A DNA stretch of 15,991 nt from DATHGT01 sp035317605 (GCA_035317605.1 DATHGT010000347.1:1-15991), one strand, 5' to 3'; positions 1 through 7,076 are shown, counted from the first letter of the stretch. Made by a program: numbers and translations. Notes: generated by a model not told the origin, from the letters alone.

Positions 1-13
1 TAGGGAGATGCGC

Positions 14-1483
14 ATGACCAACACGCGACTGGAGACCGATCTCGCGATCGTCGGTGGCGGCGGCGCGGGGGTGGCCGCGGCGCTGGAGGCCGGCGACGCC
101 GGAGCGCGCGTGGTGCTGCTCGAGCAGGACGACGCGCTCGGTGGCACCGCGGCGACTTCAGGCGGCGGCTGCCTGATCGTCGGCAGTCCTCTCCAGGAGT
201 CGGAGGGCGTTCACGACACGCCCGACCTCGCCTTCGAGGACTGGATCAAGTGGGGCGGCGACGCGGTCGACGCGGTGTGGGCGCGCTACTACATCGAGCA
301 CACGCTGCACGACCTCTATCACTGGGCCGAGACCCACGGCGCCAAGTGGATGGATCTCAAGTTTCAGGAAGGCAACCGCGTCCATCGCTGGCACCGTCCC
401 GATCGGAACGGGCTCGGCCTCATGACCGCGCTGATCGGCTCGCTGACGTCTCGGGGCGCGGCGAAGGTTCTCATCGGCGCCAGAGCCGAGAGGCTTCTGA
501 CCGAGAACGGCCGCGTCCGCGGCGTGCAAGCGAGCCGTACGAACGGCGACACCGTGGAGATCAGGAGTCAGACCGTTCTCGTGACCACCGGCGGCTTCAA
601 TTCCAACCTCGACATGGTGCTGGACGCGCGACCGGAGTTCAGGGCCTTCAAGGTGATGGAAGGCTCCGGGCGCGGCGCCACCGGCTCGGGTCACACGCTG
701 ATCCGGGAGCTGGGCGGCTACTTCACGCACATGGAGCACATCTGGTTCTACGTCTACGCGACGCCGGACTATCGCGATGCCACTGGGCGGCGCGGACTCG
801 TGTTCCGTCAGGCGCCCGGGTACATCTGGGTGAACCAGCAGGGCCGGCGCTTCCACGACGAGTCGACCACGGGCGGCGCCTCGGCCACGCCGGCCATGCT
901 GCGACAGAACCCACCGCACGCGTGGGCGATCCTCGACACCCCAATGACCGCGAAGATGGAGGTCGCCGACCCGTACTATCGCGACGGCGCCACCGTGCGG
1001 CGCGACCGCATCCAGGAGCTGCTCGACAATTCTCCGTACATCAAGAAGGCCGACACGCTCGACGAGATCGCCCGCAAGATCGACGTCGACGGTCCCACGT
1101 TCCTCGGCGAAGTCGAGAGCTACAACAAGGCGTTCGACGCGGGAATGGTTCGAGAGCCCGCGTTCGGCAAGTCGCTCGATCAGTCCAAGAAGTTCGACAC
1201 GCCGCCGTACTACGCGGTCCAGCTCTTCCCGCTCGCCCGCAAGAACTTCGGCGGCGTGAAGACCGATCTCCGATGCCGCGTGCTCGACCGCCACTTCGAG
1301 CCCATTCCCGGGCTATACGCCGCGGGTGAGGTCGCGGGAATGGCCGGCGGCCACATCAACGGCCGCGCCGGACTCGAGGGCACCATGCTCGGCCCCGCGA
1401 TCTTCAGCGGACGCGTGGCCGGCGGCTGGGCCGCCCACGAAGCCGGCTGCGGCCCCGGCTTCGTCGGCAAACCGAATCGATAG
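14..1483 (+). CDS. FAD-dependent oxidoreductase (fumarate reductase/tricarballylate dehydrogenase-like, FAD_binding_2)
   Basis: Predicted soluble flavoprotein of 489 residues that oxidises or reduces a carbon-carbon bond of an unknown, possibly acidic, substrate. The N-terminus carries a Rossmann dinucleotide-binding motif, GGGGAG at residues 14-19, with the ribose-binding Glu at 37 and a GGTAATSGGG loop at 43-52. The C-terminal FAD-binding segment (about 433-470) has GLYAAGEVAG followed by a glycine-rich loop with HINGRAG, as in the fumarate reductase/succinate dehydrogenase flavoprotein superfamily. A RFHDES motif in the middle resembles the conserved RFxNE region of that family. The ATG at 14 is preferred over the in-frame ATG at 8, because AGGGAG at 2-7 is correctly spaced only for the later one. 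A RidA-family gene follows after 10 nt. The TAG at 1-3 could be the stop of an upstream gene. The exact substrate cannot be told; tricarballylate- and ketosteroid-type enzymes are both in this superfamily. Confidence 0.88.
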   Translation: MTNTRLETDLAIVGGGGAGVAAALEAGDAGARVVLLEQDDALGGTAATSGGGCLIVGSPLQESEGVHDTPDLAFEDWIKWGGDAVDAVWARYYIEHTLHDLYHWAETHGAKWMDLKFQEGNRVHRWHRPDRNGLGLMTALIGSLTSRGAAKVLIGARAERLLTENGRVRGVQASRTNGDTVEIRSQTVLVTTGGFNSNLDMVLDARPEFRAFKVMEGSGRGATGSGHTLIRELGGYFTHMEHIWFYVYATPDYRDATGRRGLVFRQAPGYIWVNQQGRRFHDESTTGGASATPAMLRQNPPHAWAILDTPMTAKMEVADPYYRDGATVRRDRIQELLDNSPYIKKADTLDEIARKIDVDGPTFLGEVESYNKAFDAGMVREPAFGKSLDQSKKFDTPPYYAVQLFPLARKNFGGVKTDLRCRVLDRHFEPIPGLYAAGEVAGMAGGHINGRAGLEGTMLGPAIFSGRVAGGWAAHEAGCGPGFVGKPNR

Positions 1484-1493
1484 GAGAACAATC

Positions 1494-1892
1494 ATGGCGA
1501 TGAAGCGCGTGATCAGCCCCAACGTGAAAGAGGCGGCCCCCGGAACGTGGTCGAACTGCCGGGTCCACGGCAACCAGGTCTTCATCGCCGGGATGACCGC
1601 CGGCGACGGTCAGGGCGGCCTCCTCGGCGACGGCTCGACCTACAGCCAGGCCAAGGAGATCTTCACGAAGATCAAGCACCTGATCGAAGCCGCCGGCGGC
1701 AAGATGAACGACATCATCCGCGTCGACATCTACGTCACCGACATCAAGCAGCGCGAAGAAGTCTGGAAAGCCCGTCGCGAATTCTTCACCGGCGACTTCC
1801 CGACGTCGACCCTGGTCGAAGTCCGCGCGCTCGCGACCCCCCAACTCCTGGTCGAGGTCAACGCGATCGGCTTCCTCGGCGAGGGCGCGTAG
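1494..1892 (+). CDS. RidA/YjgF/YER057c/UK114-family protein, non-canonical (no catalytic Arg)
   Basis: Small protein of 132 residues with the full RidA fold signature: FIAGMTAGD near 31, QAKEIFTKIKHLIEAAGG at 52-69, VDIYVTDI at 77-84 and FPTSTLVEVRALA at 102-114. Canonical RidA deaminates reactive enamines/imines formed by PLP enzymes and uses Arg105 (in E. coli, FPARSCVEV). Here the aligned residue is Ser105, so imine deaminase activity of the RidA type is doubtful; this resembles the Rid4-7 type of subgroup that lacks the arginine. The start at 1494 is set by AGGAG (1482-1486), which overlaps the TAG stop of the preceding FAD oxidoreductase gene. The two are almost certainly co-transcribed, suggesting the protein acts on an intermediate of that enzyme. 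It converges with the next gene, with 6 nt between the stop codons. Confidence 0.93.
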   Translation: MAMKRVISPNVKEAAPGTWSNCRVHGNQVFIAGMTAGDGQGGLLGDGSTYSQAKEIFTKIKHLIEAAGGKMNDIIRVDIYVTDIKQREEVWKARREFFTGDFPTSTLVEVRALATPQLLVEVNAIGFLGEGA

Positions 1893-1898
1893 AACCGG

Positions 1899-2186
1899 CT
1901 ATTCCACCTCGCGGAGGCGGAGCACCTCGGCGCGGCCGTCCATGTACTCGCCCATCTTGCGGCCGAGCGCCTTGAAATAGTCGCTGGCGCGGTGGGCGTC
2001 GACGGCGGCCTGGTCGGCGTAGCGCTCCATGAAGACGTAGGTGTTCGCGACCTCGCCGTGGTGGAGCGCGTAGAGCTTGCAGCCGGGCTCGTTGGCGTTC
2101 ACCTTGGCCACCAGCTCCTTGGCCACGGCCTCGAACTCCTTCTCCATTCCCGGCTTCACCTTGATCGTGGCGACGACTCCCAGCAT
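1899..2186 (-). CDS. Antibiotic biosynthesis monooxygenase (ABM/YgiN-like) domain protein
   Basis: A 95-residue single-domain protein with the dimeric alpha/beta ABM fold: a beta-strand VVATIKVKPG at residues 4-13, EPGCKLYAL at 33-41, YVFMERYADQAAVDAH at 50-65, and SDYFKALGRKMGEY at 68-81. Relatives are cofactor-free quinol/anthrone monooxygenases or small heme-degrading or stress proteins; the substrate cannot be predicted. The start at 2186 is chosen over an in-frame Met nine codons upstream because AAGGAGG lies 8 nt before it. It follows the LLM oxidoreductase on the minus strand, separated by 89 nt that hold a strong hairpin, so it may be in the same transcription unit or have separate control. 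A role next to the flavin oxidoreductase in redox handling of an aromatic or quinone compound is an inference. Confidence 0.9.
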   Translation of the reverse strand: MLGVVATIKVKPGMEKEFEAVAKELVAKVNANEPGCKLYALHHGEVANTYVFMERYADQAAVDAHRASDYFKALGRKMGEYMDGRAEVLRLREVE

Positions 2187-2239
2187 GAGCAGATCCTCCT
2201 TCTTGGGGAGCAAAGGGCCCCCAGACTCCGCTTACCTTT

Positions 2240-2271
2240 GGGAGCGCCCTGGCAAAGCCGGGGCGCCTCCC
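2240..2271. repeat. Strong imperfect hairpin between LLM oxidoreductase and ABM genes
   Basis: The arms GGGAGCGCCCTGGC (2240-2253) and GCCGGGGCGCCTCCC (2257-2271) pair over 14 bp around an AAA loop, with one G-U pair and one bulged C at 2267. It begins only 4 nt after the stop codon of the LLM gene as read on the minus strand. It could end or attenuate that transcript or stabilise its 3' end. No T-tract follows on either strand, so it is not a classical intrinsic terminator. Confidence 0.5.
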
Positions 2272-2275
2272 CTCT

Positions 2276-3310
2276 TCACGTCAGTGAGCGCACCAGCTCG
2301 ACCACACGACCGAGCGTGGCCAGCCGCGCATCCAGCGTGGCGCCGTCGGGCTCGACGCGGAGCGTGGTCACGCCGGCGTCGCGGTATGCGCGGATGCGGT
2401 CGCGGACCATCTCTTCGGTGCCGAGCAGGCTGGTCTTGAGCACCAGCTCGTCGGGCACCCGCGCCGCGGCGTCGTCGCGCCGGCCCTCGAGCCACAGGCG
2501 CTGAACTTCCACGGCGGTGTGGGCGTAGCCGGCCCGGCAGTACGCGTCGTTATAGAAGTTGTGCTGGCGCGAGCCCATCGCGCCGAGCGTGAACGCGAGC
2601 CCCGGCTTGCGCGGCTGAATGAGACGTTCGAGATCGTGGCTGAATGCAACGAAGCCCCCGGCTTGGCGATCGAGCGCGTCGAACGATCGACCGGCGCGCG
2701 CGGCGCCCGCGGCCAGCGGCCCGAAGAAGATGTCGGCGTGCTCGGGCATGAACGAGGTCCCGATCCAGCCGTCGGCGATCTCACCGGTCATCTCCAGGCT
2801 CCTGGGCGAGAGCGTGGCGAGATAGATCGGGATATCGGGCTGCGGCTTGGCGGCCGTGCGCAGGGCCTTGCCCTCGCCGCCGGGCAGCGGCAGCTCGTAG
2901 ACCTTGCCGCGATAGCTCAGTCGCTCGCCGCGGCTCGCCATGCGGACGATCTCGACGATCTCGCGCAGGCGCTGGACCGGCCGCTCGAAGCGCACGCCGT
3001 GCCAGCCCTCGATGACCTGAGGTCCGCTCACCCCGAGTCCAAGGATGAATCGATTCCCGGACATCGAGGCCAGGCTCATCGCGGTCATCGCCACCAGCGC
3101 GGGCGTCCGCGTGCCGGCCTGCACGATCCCCGTTCCCAAACGGATACGGGAGGTGCGAGCGGCCATGAAGGCGAGTGGAGTGACCGCGTCGTGGCCCCAC
3201 GACTCCGGCGCCCACACGGCGTCGACGCCGAGGCGCTCGGCCTCGACGACGTAGGTGGACGCGGTGGCCCAGTCCTCGTTGGCCACGCGCAGGGAGATCG
3301 CGACGCGCAT
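2276..3310 (-). CDS. LLM-class flavin/F420-dependent oxidoreductase (luciferase-like)
   Basis: Predicted 344-residue TIM-barrel oxidoreductase of the bacterial luciferase-like superfamily. Family features are AERLGVDAVWAPESWGHD at 24-41, RTSRIRLGTGI at 52-62, TPALVAMTAMSLASMS at 69-84, and RFILGLGVSGPQVIEGWHG at 87-105. The segment around residues 90-105 resembles F420-dependent members (Mer/Fgd type) more than FMN luciferases, but cofactor choice needs a profile search. The ATG at 3310 directly begins the first beta-strand (MRVAISL). It lies 5 nt after the stop of the DinB gene, so the two are translationally coupled. The reading frame stays open far upstream on the minus strand, but only this part has family sequence. 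Its ABM neighbour downstream suggests a redox or detoxification unit. Confidence 0.92.
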   Translation of the reverse strand: MRVAISLRVANEDWATASTYVVEAERLGVDAVWAPESWGHDAVTPLAFMAARTSRIRLGTGIVQAGTRTPALVAMTAMSLASMSGNRFILGLGVSGPQVIEGWHGVRFERPVQRLREIVEIVRMASRGERLSYRGKVYELPLPGGEGKALRTAAKPQPDIPIYLATLSPRSLEMTGEIADGWIGTSFMPEHADIFFGPLAAGAARAGRSFDALDRQAGGFVAFSHDLERLIQPRKPGLAFTLGAMGSRQHNFYNDAYCRAGYAHTAVEVQRLWLEGRRDDAAARVPDELVLKTSLLGTEEMVRDRIRAYRDAGVTTLRVEPDGATLDARLATLGRVVELVRSLT

Positions 3311-3315
3311 GCGGA

Positions 3316-3843
3316 TCAGCCGCGCGCCGTCGACGTCGAAAGGGCCGATGCGATCTTCTGGAGCTGGCCGGAGTGATCGAGGTCGTGCAGGCGCAGGAAG
3401 AGCAGCGCCTCGCGCCAGCTCAGCGCGCCGAAGAACGGATGCTCGATCACCTGCTCGGGATGCTCGGCGGGATCGGCGCGGAGCACCCGCGCGAACAGCT
3501 CCTCGCGCGCGGCCGCGAAGGTCGACCACCATTCCTCGGCCGTGTGCTCGGGCGCCCCGCGCTCGAGGACGTCCGCCACCGCCCCGCCCGGCGCTCGGCC
3601 GTCGAGGACGCCGGTGATGCGCTCGGCGAAGCGCGCGCCGGCGGTGACCACGTGGGCCATCACCTCGTTGGCGCTCCACTCGTCGGTCTCGGGCCGCTCG
3701 TTGAACCGCGACGCGGGCACCGCGGTGACCGCCTCGTGGACCTGGCCCATGGCCGCGCGCACTCTTTCGACGAGATCGACCGGCGCGAGCTTGGCGCCCT
3801 GAGCCTGCAAATAGGTTCGGATACGGAGCTGCTCGTCGGTCAC
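3316..3843 (-). CDS. DinB-family (YfiT-like) putative metal-dependent protein
   Basis: A 175-residue protein with the four-helix-bundle DinB signature: DEWSANEVMAHVV at 54-66 and WREALLFLRLHDLDHSGQLQKI at 143-164. The three conserved metal-binding histidines are visible as H64, H153 and H157. Family members include thiol (mycothiol, bacillithiol)-dependent enzymes and many uncharacterised proteins, so the substrate is open. The start is a GTG at 3843. AGGAG lies only 2 nt before it, which is unusually close; no alternative ATG exists, since an in-frame stop lies five codons upstream, and a TTG at codon 12 is possible. It is the first gene of a minus-strand unit DinB-LLM-ABM and is divergent from the PPOX gene across 35 nt. 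Confidence 0.9.
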   Translation of the reverse strand: MTDEQLRIRTYLQAQGAKLAPVDLVERVRAAMGQVHEAVTAVPASRFNERPETDEWSANEVMAHVVTAGARFAERITGVLDGRAPGGAVADVLERGAPEHTAEEWWSTFAAAREELFARVLRADPAEHPEQVIEHPFFGALSWREALLFLRLHDLDHSGQLQKIASALSTSTARG

Positions 3844-3878
3844 GACTCCTGTGTATCATGGGCGCGGGAGGAAAGGCC
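3844..3878. promoter_or_regulatory. Very short divergent start region between dinB-like and PPOX genes
   Basis: Only 35 nt separate the GTG of the DinB gene from the ATG of the PPOX gene. The sequence contains TGTATCAT around 3852-3859, a possible -10 element (TATCAT) for the plus-strand gene; the same bases read ATGATACA on the other strand. No convincing -35 is seen for either. Any promoter must overlap the opposite coding region, so the two units probably interfere with or influence one another. This is an inference from spacing. Confidence 0.3.
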
Positions 3879-4517
3879 ATGAGCGCCAACGGGTTCACGA
3901 AAATCGTCGGCTCCGAGCAGCAGCTCCGCGACGTCCTCGGTCGGCCCAGCGAGCGTGCGGTCCTCAAGGACCAGGCGCGGCTCGACGAGCACTTCCGGTC
4001 GTTCATCGCGGCCTCGCCGTTCCTGATCCTGGGGACGTCGAACACCGCCGGACAGGTCGACTGTTCCCCGAAGGGCGACGAGCCGGGCTTCGTGAAGGTC
4101 CTCGACGAGACGCACCTGGCCATCCCCGACCGGATCGGCAACAACCGGCTCGACGGCATGCGCAACATCCTCGACAACGGCCACGTCGGGCTGATCTTTC
4201 TGATCCCCGGACGTGAGGACACGCTGCGGGTCAACGGCCGCGCCTGGGTCGTCCAGGACGACGACATCCTCGACGCGATGATCATGCGCGGCAAGCGTCC
4301 GCCCTTCGCCATCGGCGTCGAGGTCGAGGAAGCGTTCATGCACTGCCCCCGCGCGTTCATGCGGGCGGGACTCTGGAAGCCGGAAGCGTGGCCCGACGCC
4401 AACGCCGTCCCCTCGATGGCCAAGATGATGTGGGACCACGTCCCATCCGTCCGCAAATTCCCGACGGTCGAAGAAAGCACCGCCGACACCGCCAAGCGCC
4501 TGCAAACTTTGTATTGA
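3879..4517 (+). CDS. Pyridoxamine 5'-phosphate oxidase-family FMN-binding protein (MSMEG_1061-like)
   Basis: A 212-residue split-beta-barrel flavoprotein. Conserved stretches are FIAASPFLILGTSNTAGQVD at 42-61, CSPKGDEPGFV at 62-72, IPDRIGNNRLDGMRNI at 82-97 and IPGREDTLRVNGRA at 109-122, as in the MSMEG_1061/DR2398-type PPOX subfamily. These bind FMN or F420 and reduce unknown substrates; true pyridoxine phosphate oxidase activity is not implied. The start at 3879 is chosen over the ATG at 3858 because GGGAGG lies about 7 nt upstream. The gene ends exactly where a 44-nt G/C-rich hairpin repeat begins, and the stop codon TGA is partly inside the repeat. It is divergent from the DinB gene. Confidence 0.92.
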   Translation: MSANGFTKIVGSEQQLRDVLGRPSERAVLKDQARLDEHFRSFIAASPFLILGTSNTAGQVDCSPKGDEPGFVKVLDETHLAIPDRIGNNRLDGMRNILDNGHVGLIFLIPGREDTLRVNGRAWVVQDDDILDAMIMRGKRPPFAIGVEVEEAFMHCPRAFMRAGLWKPEAWPDANAVPSMAKMMWDHVPSVRKFPTVEESTADTAKRLQTLY

Positions 4518-4559
4518 TGGGGGGCCCCTACGGCTCCCCCCATACCCCCCCAACGCGCG
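4516..4559 (+). repeat. Intergenic G6/C6 hairpin repeat, copy 1
   Basis: A 44-nt element almost identical (one mismatch, A4552 versus G5892) to 5856-5899. Its core, 4517-4543, has arms ATGGGGGG and CCCCCCAT forming an 8-bp stem around the 11-nt loop CCCCTACGGCT. It is followed by A and a run of seven C (4545-4551) and then AACGCGCG. It overlaps the stop codon of the PPOX gene and lies upstream of the FKBP gene. No T-tract follows, so it is not a typical intrinsic terminator. Confidence 0.8.
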
Positions 4560-4598
4560 GGGTGAACCTGCGCGAGAAACGGCGCGAGGAGATCAACC

Positions 4599-4955
4599 GT
4601 GAGTGAAGAGATCATCGAGACCGCGACTGGGCTCGGTTACGTCGAGCTCGTCGAGGGCACGGGCGCCACGGCCAAGAAGGGTGAATCGGTCACCGTGCAC
4701 TACACGGGCTGGCTCAAGAGCGGGGAGAAGTTCGACTCGTCGCACGACCGCCAGCAGCCCTTCGTGTTTCCGCTCGGCGCCGGCCAGGTCATCAAGGGCT
4801 GGGACGAAGGTGTCGCCGGCATGCGCGTGGGCGGCAAGCGCAAGCTCGTCATCCCCGCCCACCTCGGCTACGGCGACCGCGGCGCCGGCCGCGTGATCCC
4901 CCCCGGCGCCACCCTGATCTTCGAAGTCGAGCTGCTCGCCACCGCCCCGGCCTGA
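4599..4955 (+). CDS. FKBP-type peptidyl-prolyl cis-trans isomerase
   Basis: A single-domain 118-residue FKBP that would catalyse prolyl cis-trans isomerisation and may act as a cytoplasmic folding helper. It lines up with human FKBP12 in a constant +9 register, keeping the active-site aromatic set: Y35, F45, D46, F55, V64, I65, W68, Y91, I100 and F108. Motifs are VHYTGWL at 33-39, QVIKGWDEGVAGM at 63-75 and PPGATLIFEVELL at 101-113. There is no signal peptide, trigger-factor-like extension or SlyD-type insert-in-flap. The start is GTG at 4599 with GAGGAG about 7 nt before it. It sits between repeat copy 1 and a dioxygenase gene with a strong ribosome-binding site, so its link to the catabolic genes may be only positional. 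Confidence 0.96.
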   Translation: MSEEIIETATGLGYVELVEGTGATAKKGESVTVHYTGWLKSGEKFDSSHDRQQPFVFPLGAGQVIKGWDEGVAGMRVGGKRKLVIPAHLGYGDRGAGRVIPPGATLIFEVELLATAPA

Positions 4956-4988
4956 CGCAGGCGCCCGGGCACCACAAGGAGGTCAGCC

Positions 4989-5840
4989 ATGAGTCAGACG
5001 CCGTCGTTGAAGCCACTGGGCCAGACGCTGGGCACCGAGGTCGTGGGCGTGGACGTGGCGAAGAAGCTCGAGCCGGAGACGCTCGCGTGGGTCGAGCGGG
5101 CGTTCGCCGAGCATCCCGTGCTGGTGTTCCGGAACCAGCGGCTGGGCGCCGACGAGCTGGCGGCGTTCGGGGCGCTGTTCGGGCGGCCGCAGCCGCACAT
5201 CCTCGAGCAGTACCGCCACGAAGATCGAACAGACGTGTCGTACATCACCAACGTCGACAAGAACGGCGAGGTCGATCGCTTCGGGGTGATCCGGGCCTCG
5301 ACGTGGCACACCGACGAGACCTACGAGGACGCGCTGCCTCGGCTGGCCATCCTGCACGCGATCGAGGTGCCGTCGGCCGGAGGCGGCACGATGTTCGCCG
5401 ACATGCGCGCCGCCTACGACGGCCTCCCCGAAGCTACGCGGCGCCGGCTCGACGGGCTCGTCGGCCTGCACGGGCGCACCGACGGGCCCGACGCCGTCAA
5501 GCTCTACGGCGAGGCGTACGTCCGCGCCAGCAACAAAGCGCGGACGGAGCGGCGGCATCCCGCGGTCCGGAAGCATCCGGTGACCGGGCGCTCCGTGCTG
5601 TTCGTCAATCCCACGCACACGCACGGCTTCGACGGCATGTCGCCCGACGAGGGCGTGCGGCTGGTCGAGGAGCTGCGCGACCACGCGACCCAGGAGCGGT
5701 TCGTCTACTATCACGCCTGGCGCGTGGGCGACGTGCTCATGTGGGACGAGATCGCGACCATGCACCGGGGCGCCGCGGACGCGCGGCCAGAAGAGCGCCG
5801 GGTGATGCTGCGAACGATCGTGCATCCGCAGGATTATTGA
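4989..5840 (+). CDS. TauD/TfdA-family Fe(II)/2-oxoglutarate-dependent dioxygenase
   Basis: A 283-residue cupin-fold dioxygenase. The iron-binding facial triad is visible as H107 and D109 in WHTDETY and H259 in MHRGA; the 2-oxoglutarate-binding arginine is R275 (or R271) in RRVMLRTIV. Other family features are the N-terminal GTEVVGVDV at 15-23, the FRNQ segment at 47-50 and AFGALFGRPQPH at 59-70. It would hydroxylate a substrate while decarboxylating 2-oxoglutarate, as in taurine, 2,4-D or alkyl sulfate degradation; the substrate here is unknown. The length matches TauD (283 residues in E. coli). The ATG at 4989 is preceded by AAGGAGG with 6 nt spacing. Repeat copy 2 starts 15 nt after the stop, between this gene and the alcohol dehydrogenase. 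Confidence 0.94.
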   Translation: MSQTPSLKPLGQTLGTEVVGVDVAKKLEPETLAWVERAFAEHPVLVFRNQRLGADELAAFGALFGRPQPHILEQYRHEDRTDVSYITNVDKNGEVDRFGVIRASTWHTDETYEDALPRLAILHAIEVPSAGGGTMFADMRAAYDGLPEATRRRLDGLVGLHGRTDGPDAVKLYGEAYVRASNKARTERRHPAVRKHPVTGRSVLFVNPTHTHGFDGMSPDEGVRLVEELRDHATQERFVYYHAWRVGDVLMWDEIATMHRGAADARPEERRVMLRTIVHPQDY

Positions 5841-5855
5841 GATGGGGGATGTTGG

Positions 5856-5899
5856 GATGGGGGGCCCCTACGGCTCCCCCCATACCCCCCCGACGCGCG
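5856..5899 (+). repeat. Intergenic G6/C6 hairpin repeat, copy 2
   Basis: Second copy of the 44-nt element at 4516-4559, differing at one base. The core is 5857-5883 (ATGGGGGG...CCCCCCAT, 11-nt loop), followed by A and C7 at 5885-5891. The bases just before it (5841-5860) add further G runs, GGGGG and GGG, so the single strand is unusually G-rich and might form a quadruplex. It lies between the dioxygenase stop and the ribosome-binding site of the alcohol dehydrogenase. Confidence 0.8.
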
Positions 5900-5931
5900 A
5901 GTCCTGTCGGTTGGACTAGAGGAGTCGAGAC

Positions 5932-7029
5932 ATGGGCATCAAGGCGGCGGTGTTTCGGAAGGTGCACGAGCCGTTGACGATCGAGTCGGTGGACGTCGAC
6001 AAGCCGTGGGGGCGGGAGGTGCTCGTGCGCACCGCGGCCACGGGCGTCTGCCACAGCGACCTGCACGTGGTCGACGGGTTCGGGCGGTTCGCGCTCGATC
6101 GGCCGATCGTGCTGGGCCACGAGGGCTCGGGCGTGGTCGAGGCCGTCGGCTCGGAGGTCACCACCGTGAAGCCCGGGGATCACGTGGTCGCCTGCCTCTC
6201 CGGATTCTGCGGGAGCTGCCCGCAGTGTCTCGACGGTCATCCCAACCTCTGCACCGGCGGCATCGTCACCCGCCCCGACTCGGGCGTGCCGCGTCTCTCG
6301 CAGCAGGGCGAGCCGGTCCGCCAGTTCATCGGCATCTCGAGCTACGCCGAGCGCATGCTGCTGCACGAGAACTCGATCGTGAAGATCGATCCCGAGATTC
6401 CCCTCGACCGCGCGGCGCTCGTGGGCTGCGGCGTGCTCACCGGCGTGGGCGCGGCGCTGCGCAGCTCCGGCCTCCAGGCCGGGCAGACCGTCGCCGTCTT
6501 CGGCTGCGGCGGGGTGGGACTGTCGATCGTCCAGGGCGCGCGCATCGGCGGCGCGCGGCAGATCATCGGCGTCGACATGTTCGACGGCAAGCTGGAGATG
6601 GCCAAGCGCGTGGGCGCCACCCACGTCGTCAACAGCGCCCAGGACGATCCCGTGAAGGCCATTCGCGCGCTCACGTCAGGAGCCGGCGTCGACCACGCGT
6701 TCGAGGCCGTCGGCAACGCCAAGCTCGTGCGTCAGGCCATCGAGAGCCTGGCCATCCGCGGCACCGCGACCATCGTCGGCGTCATGCCGCCCGACGCGAT
6801 GATCGAGTTTCCGTGGATGGCCATCCGCCCGGAGTGCAAGGTGCAGACGTCGCGGATGGGCAGCAACCGCTTCCGCATCGACATCCCGCTCTACCTCGAG
6901 TTCTATCGCCAGGGCCGCCTGCTCCTCGACGAGATGGTCACCCGACGCGGTCCCCTCGAAGACATCAACGAAGCCTTCCGCGCCATGAAGGCCGGCGAGG
7001 TCGCCCGCTCCGTTTTGATATTCAACTGA
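5932..7029 (+). CDS. Zinc-dependent alcohol dehydrogenase (medium-chain, class III-like)
   Basis: A 365-residue medium-chain dehydrogenase. Catalytic zinc ligands are C40 (GVCHSDLH), H63-E64 (LGHEGSG) and C166 (VGCGVLTG). The structural zinc cysteines are all present at C93, C96, C99 and C107. The coenzyme site is GCGGVG at 191-196, with D215 at the end of the second strand (IIGVD) indicating NAD rather than NADP. The long form with a GCGVLTG motif is typical of class III/NDMA-type alcohol and formaldehyde dehydrogenases, but the substrate is open. The start at 5932 has AGAGGAG with 7 nt spacing. It is followed by a 135-nt gap with two perfect inverted repeats and then the amidohydrolase. Confidence 0.95.
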   Translation: MGIKAAVFRKVHEPLTIESVDVDKPWGREVLVRTAATGVCHSDLHVVDGFGRFALDRPIVLGHEGSGVVEAVGSEVTTVKPGDHVVACLSGFCGSCPQCLDGHPNLCTGGIVTRPDSGVPRLSQQGEPVRQFIGISSYAERMLLHENSIVKIDPEIPLDRAALVGCGVLTGVGAALRSSGLQAGQTVAVFGCGGVGLSIVQGARIGGARQIIGVDMFDGKLEMAKRVGATHVVNSAQDDPVKAIRALTSGAGVDHAFEAVGNAKLVRQAIESLAIRGTATIVGVMPPDAMIEFPWMAIRPECKVQTSRMGSNRFRIDIPLYLEFYRQGRLLLDEMVTRRGPLEDINEAFRAMKAGEVARSVLIFN

Positions 7030-7076
7030 TCAGCGCAGACGGAGATCGCCGGATGGGCTGCGGGTGGCCCGCTGGC

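Noticed and set aside
4516..4559. Intrinsic terminator at the G6/C6 hairpin
   Set aside because: The stem is followed by C-rich sequence and no T-tract, and the same element also occurs upstream of a ribosome-binding site in reverse orientation, so it is better called a repeat.
2276..4615. A single minus-strand open frame of 779 codons spanning the LLM gene and beyond
   Set aside because: Only the part below 3310 has family sequence. The rest lies over the DinB and PPOX genes, is Arg/Ala/Gly-rich with no domain, and is open because of the high GC content.
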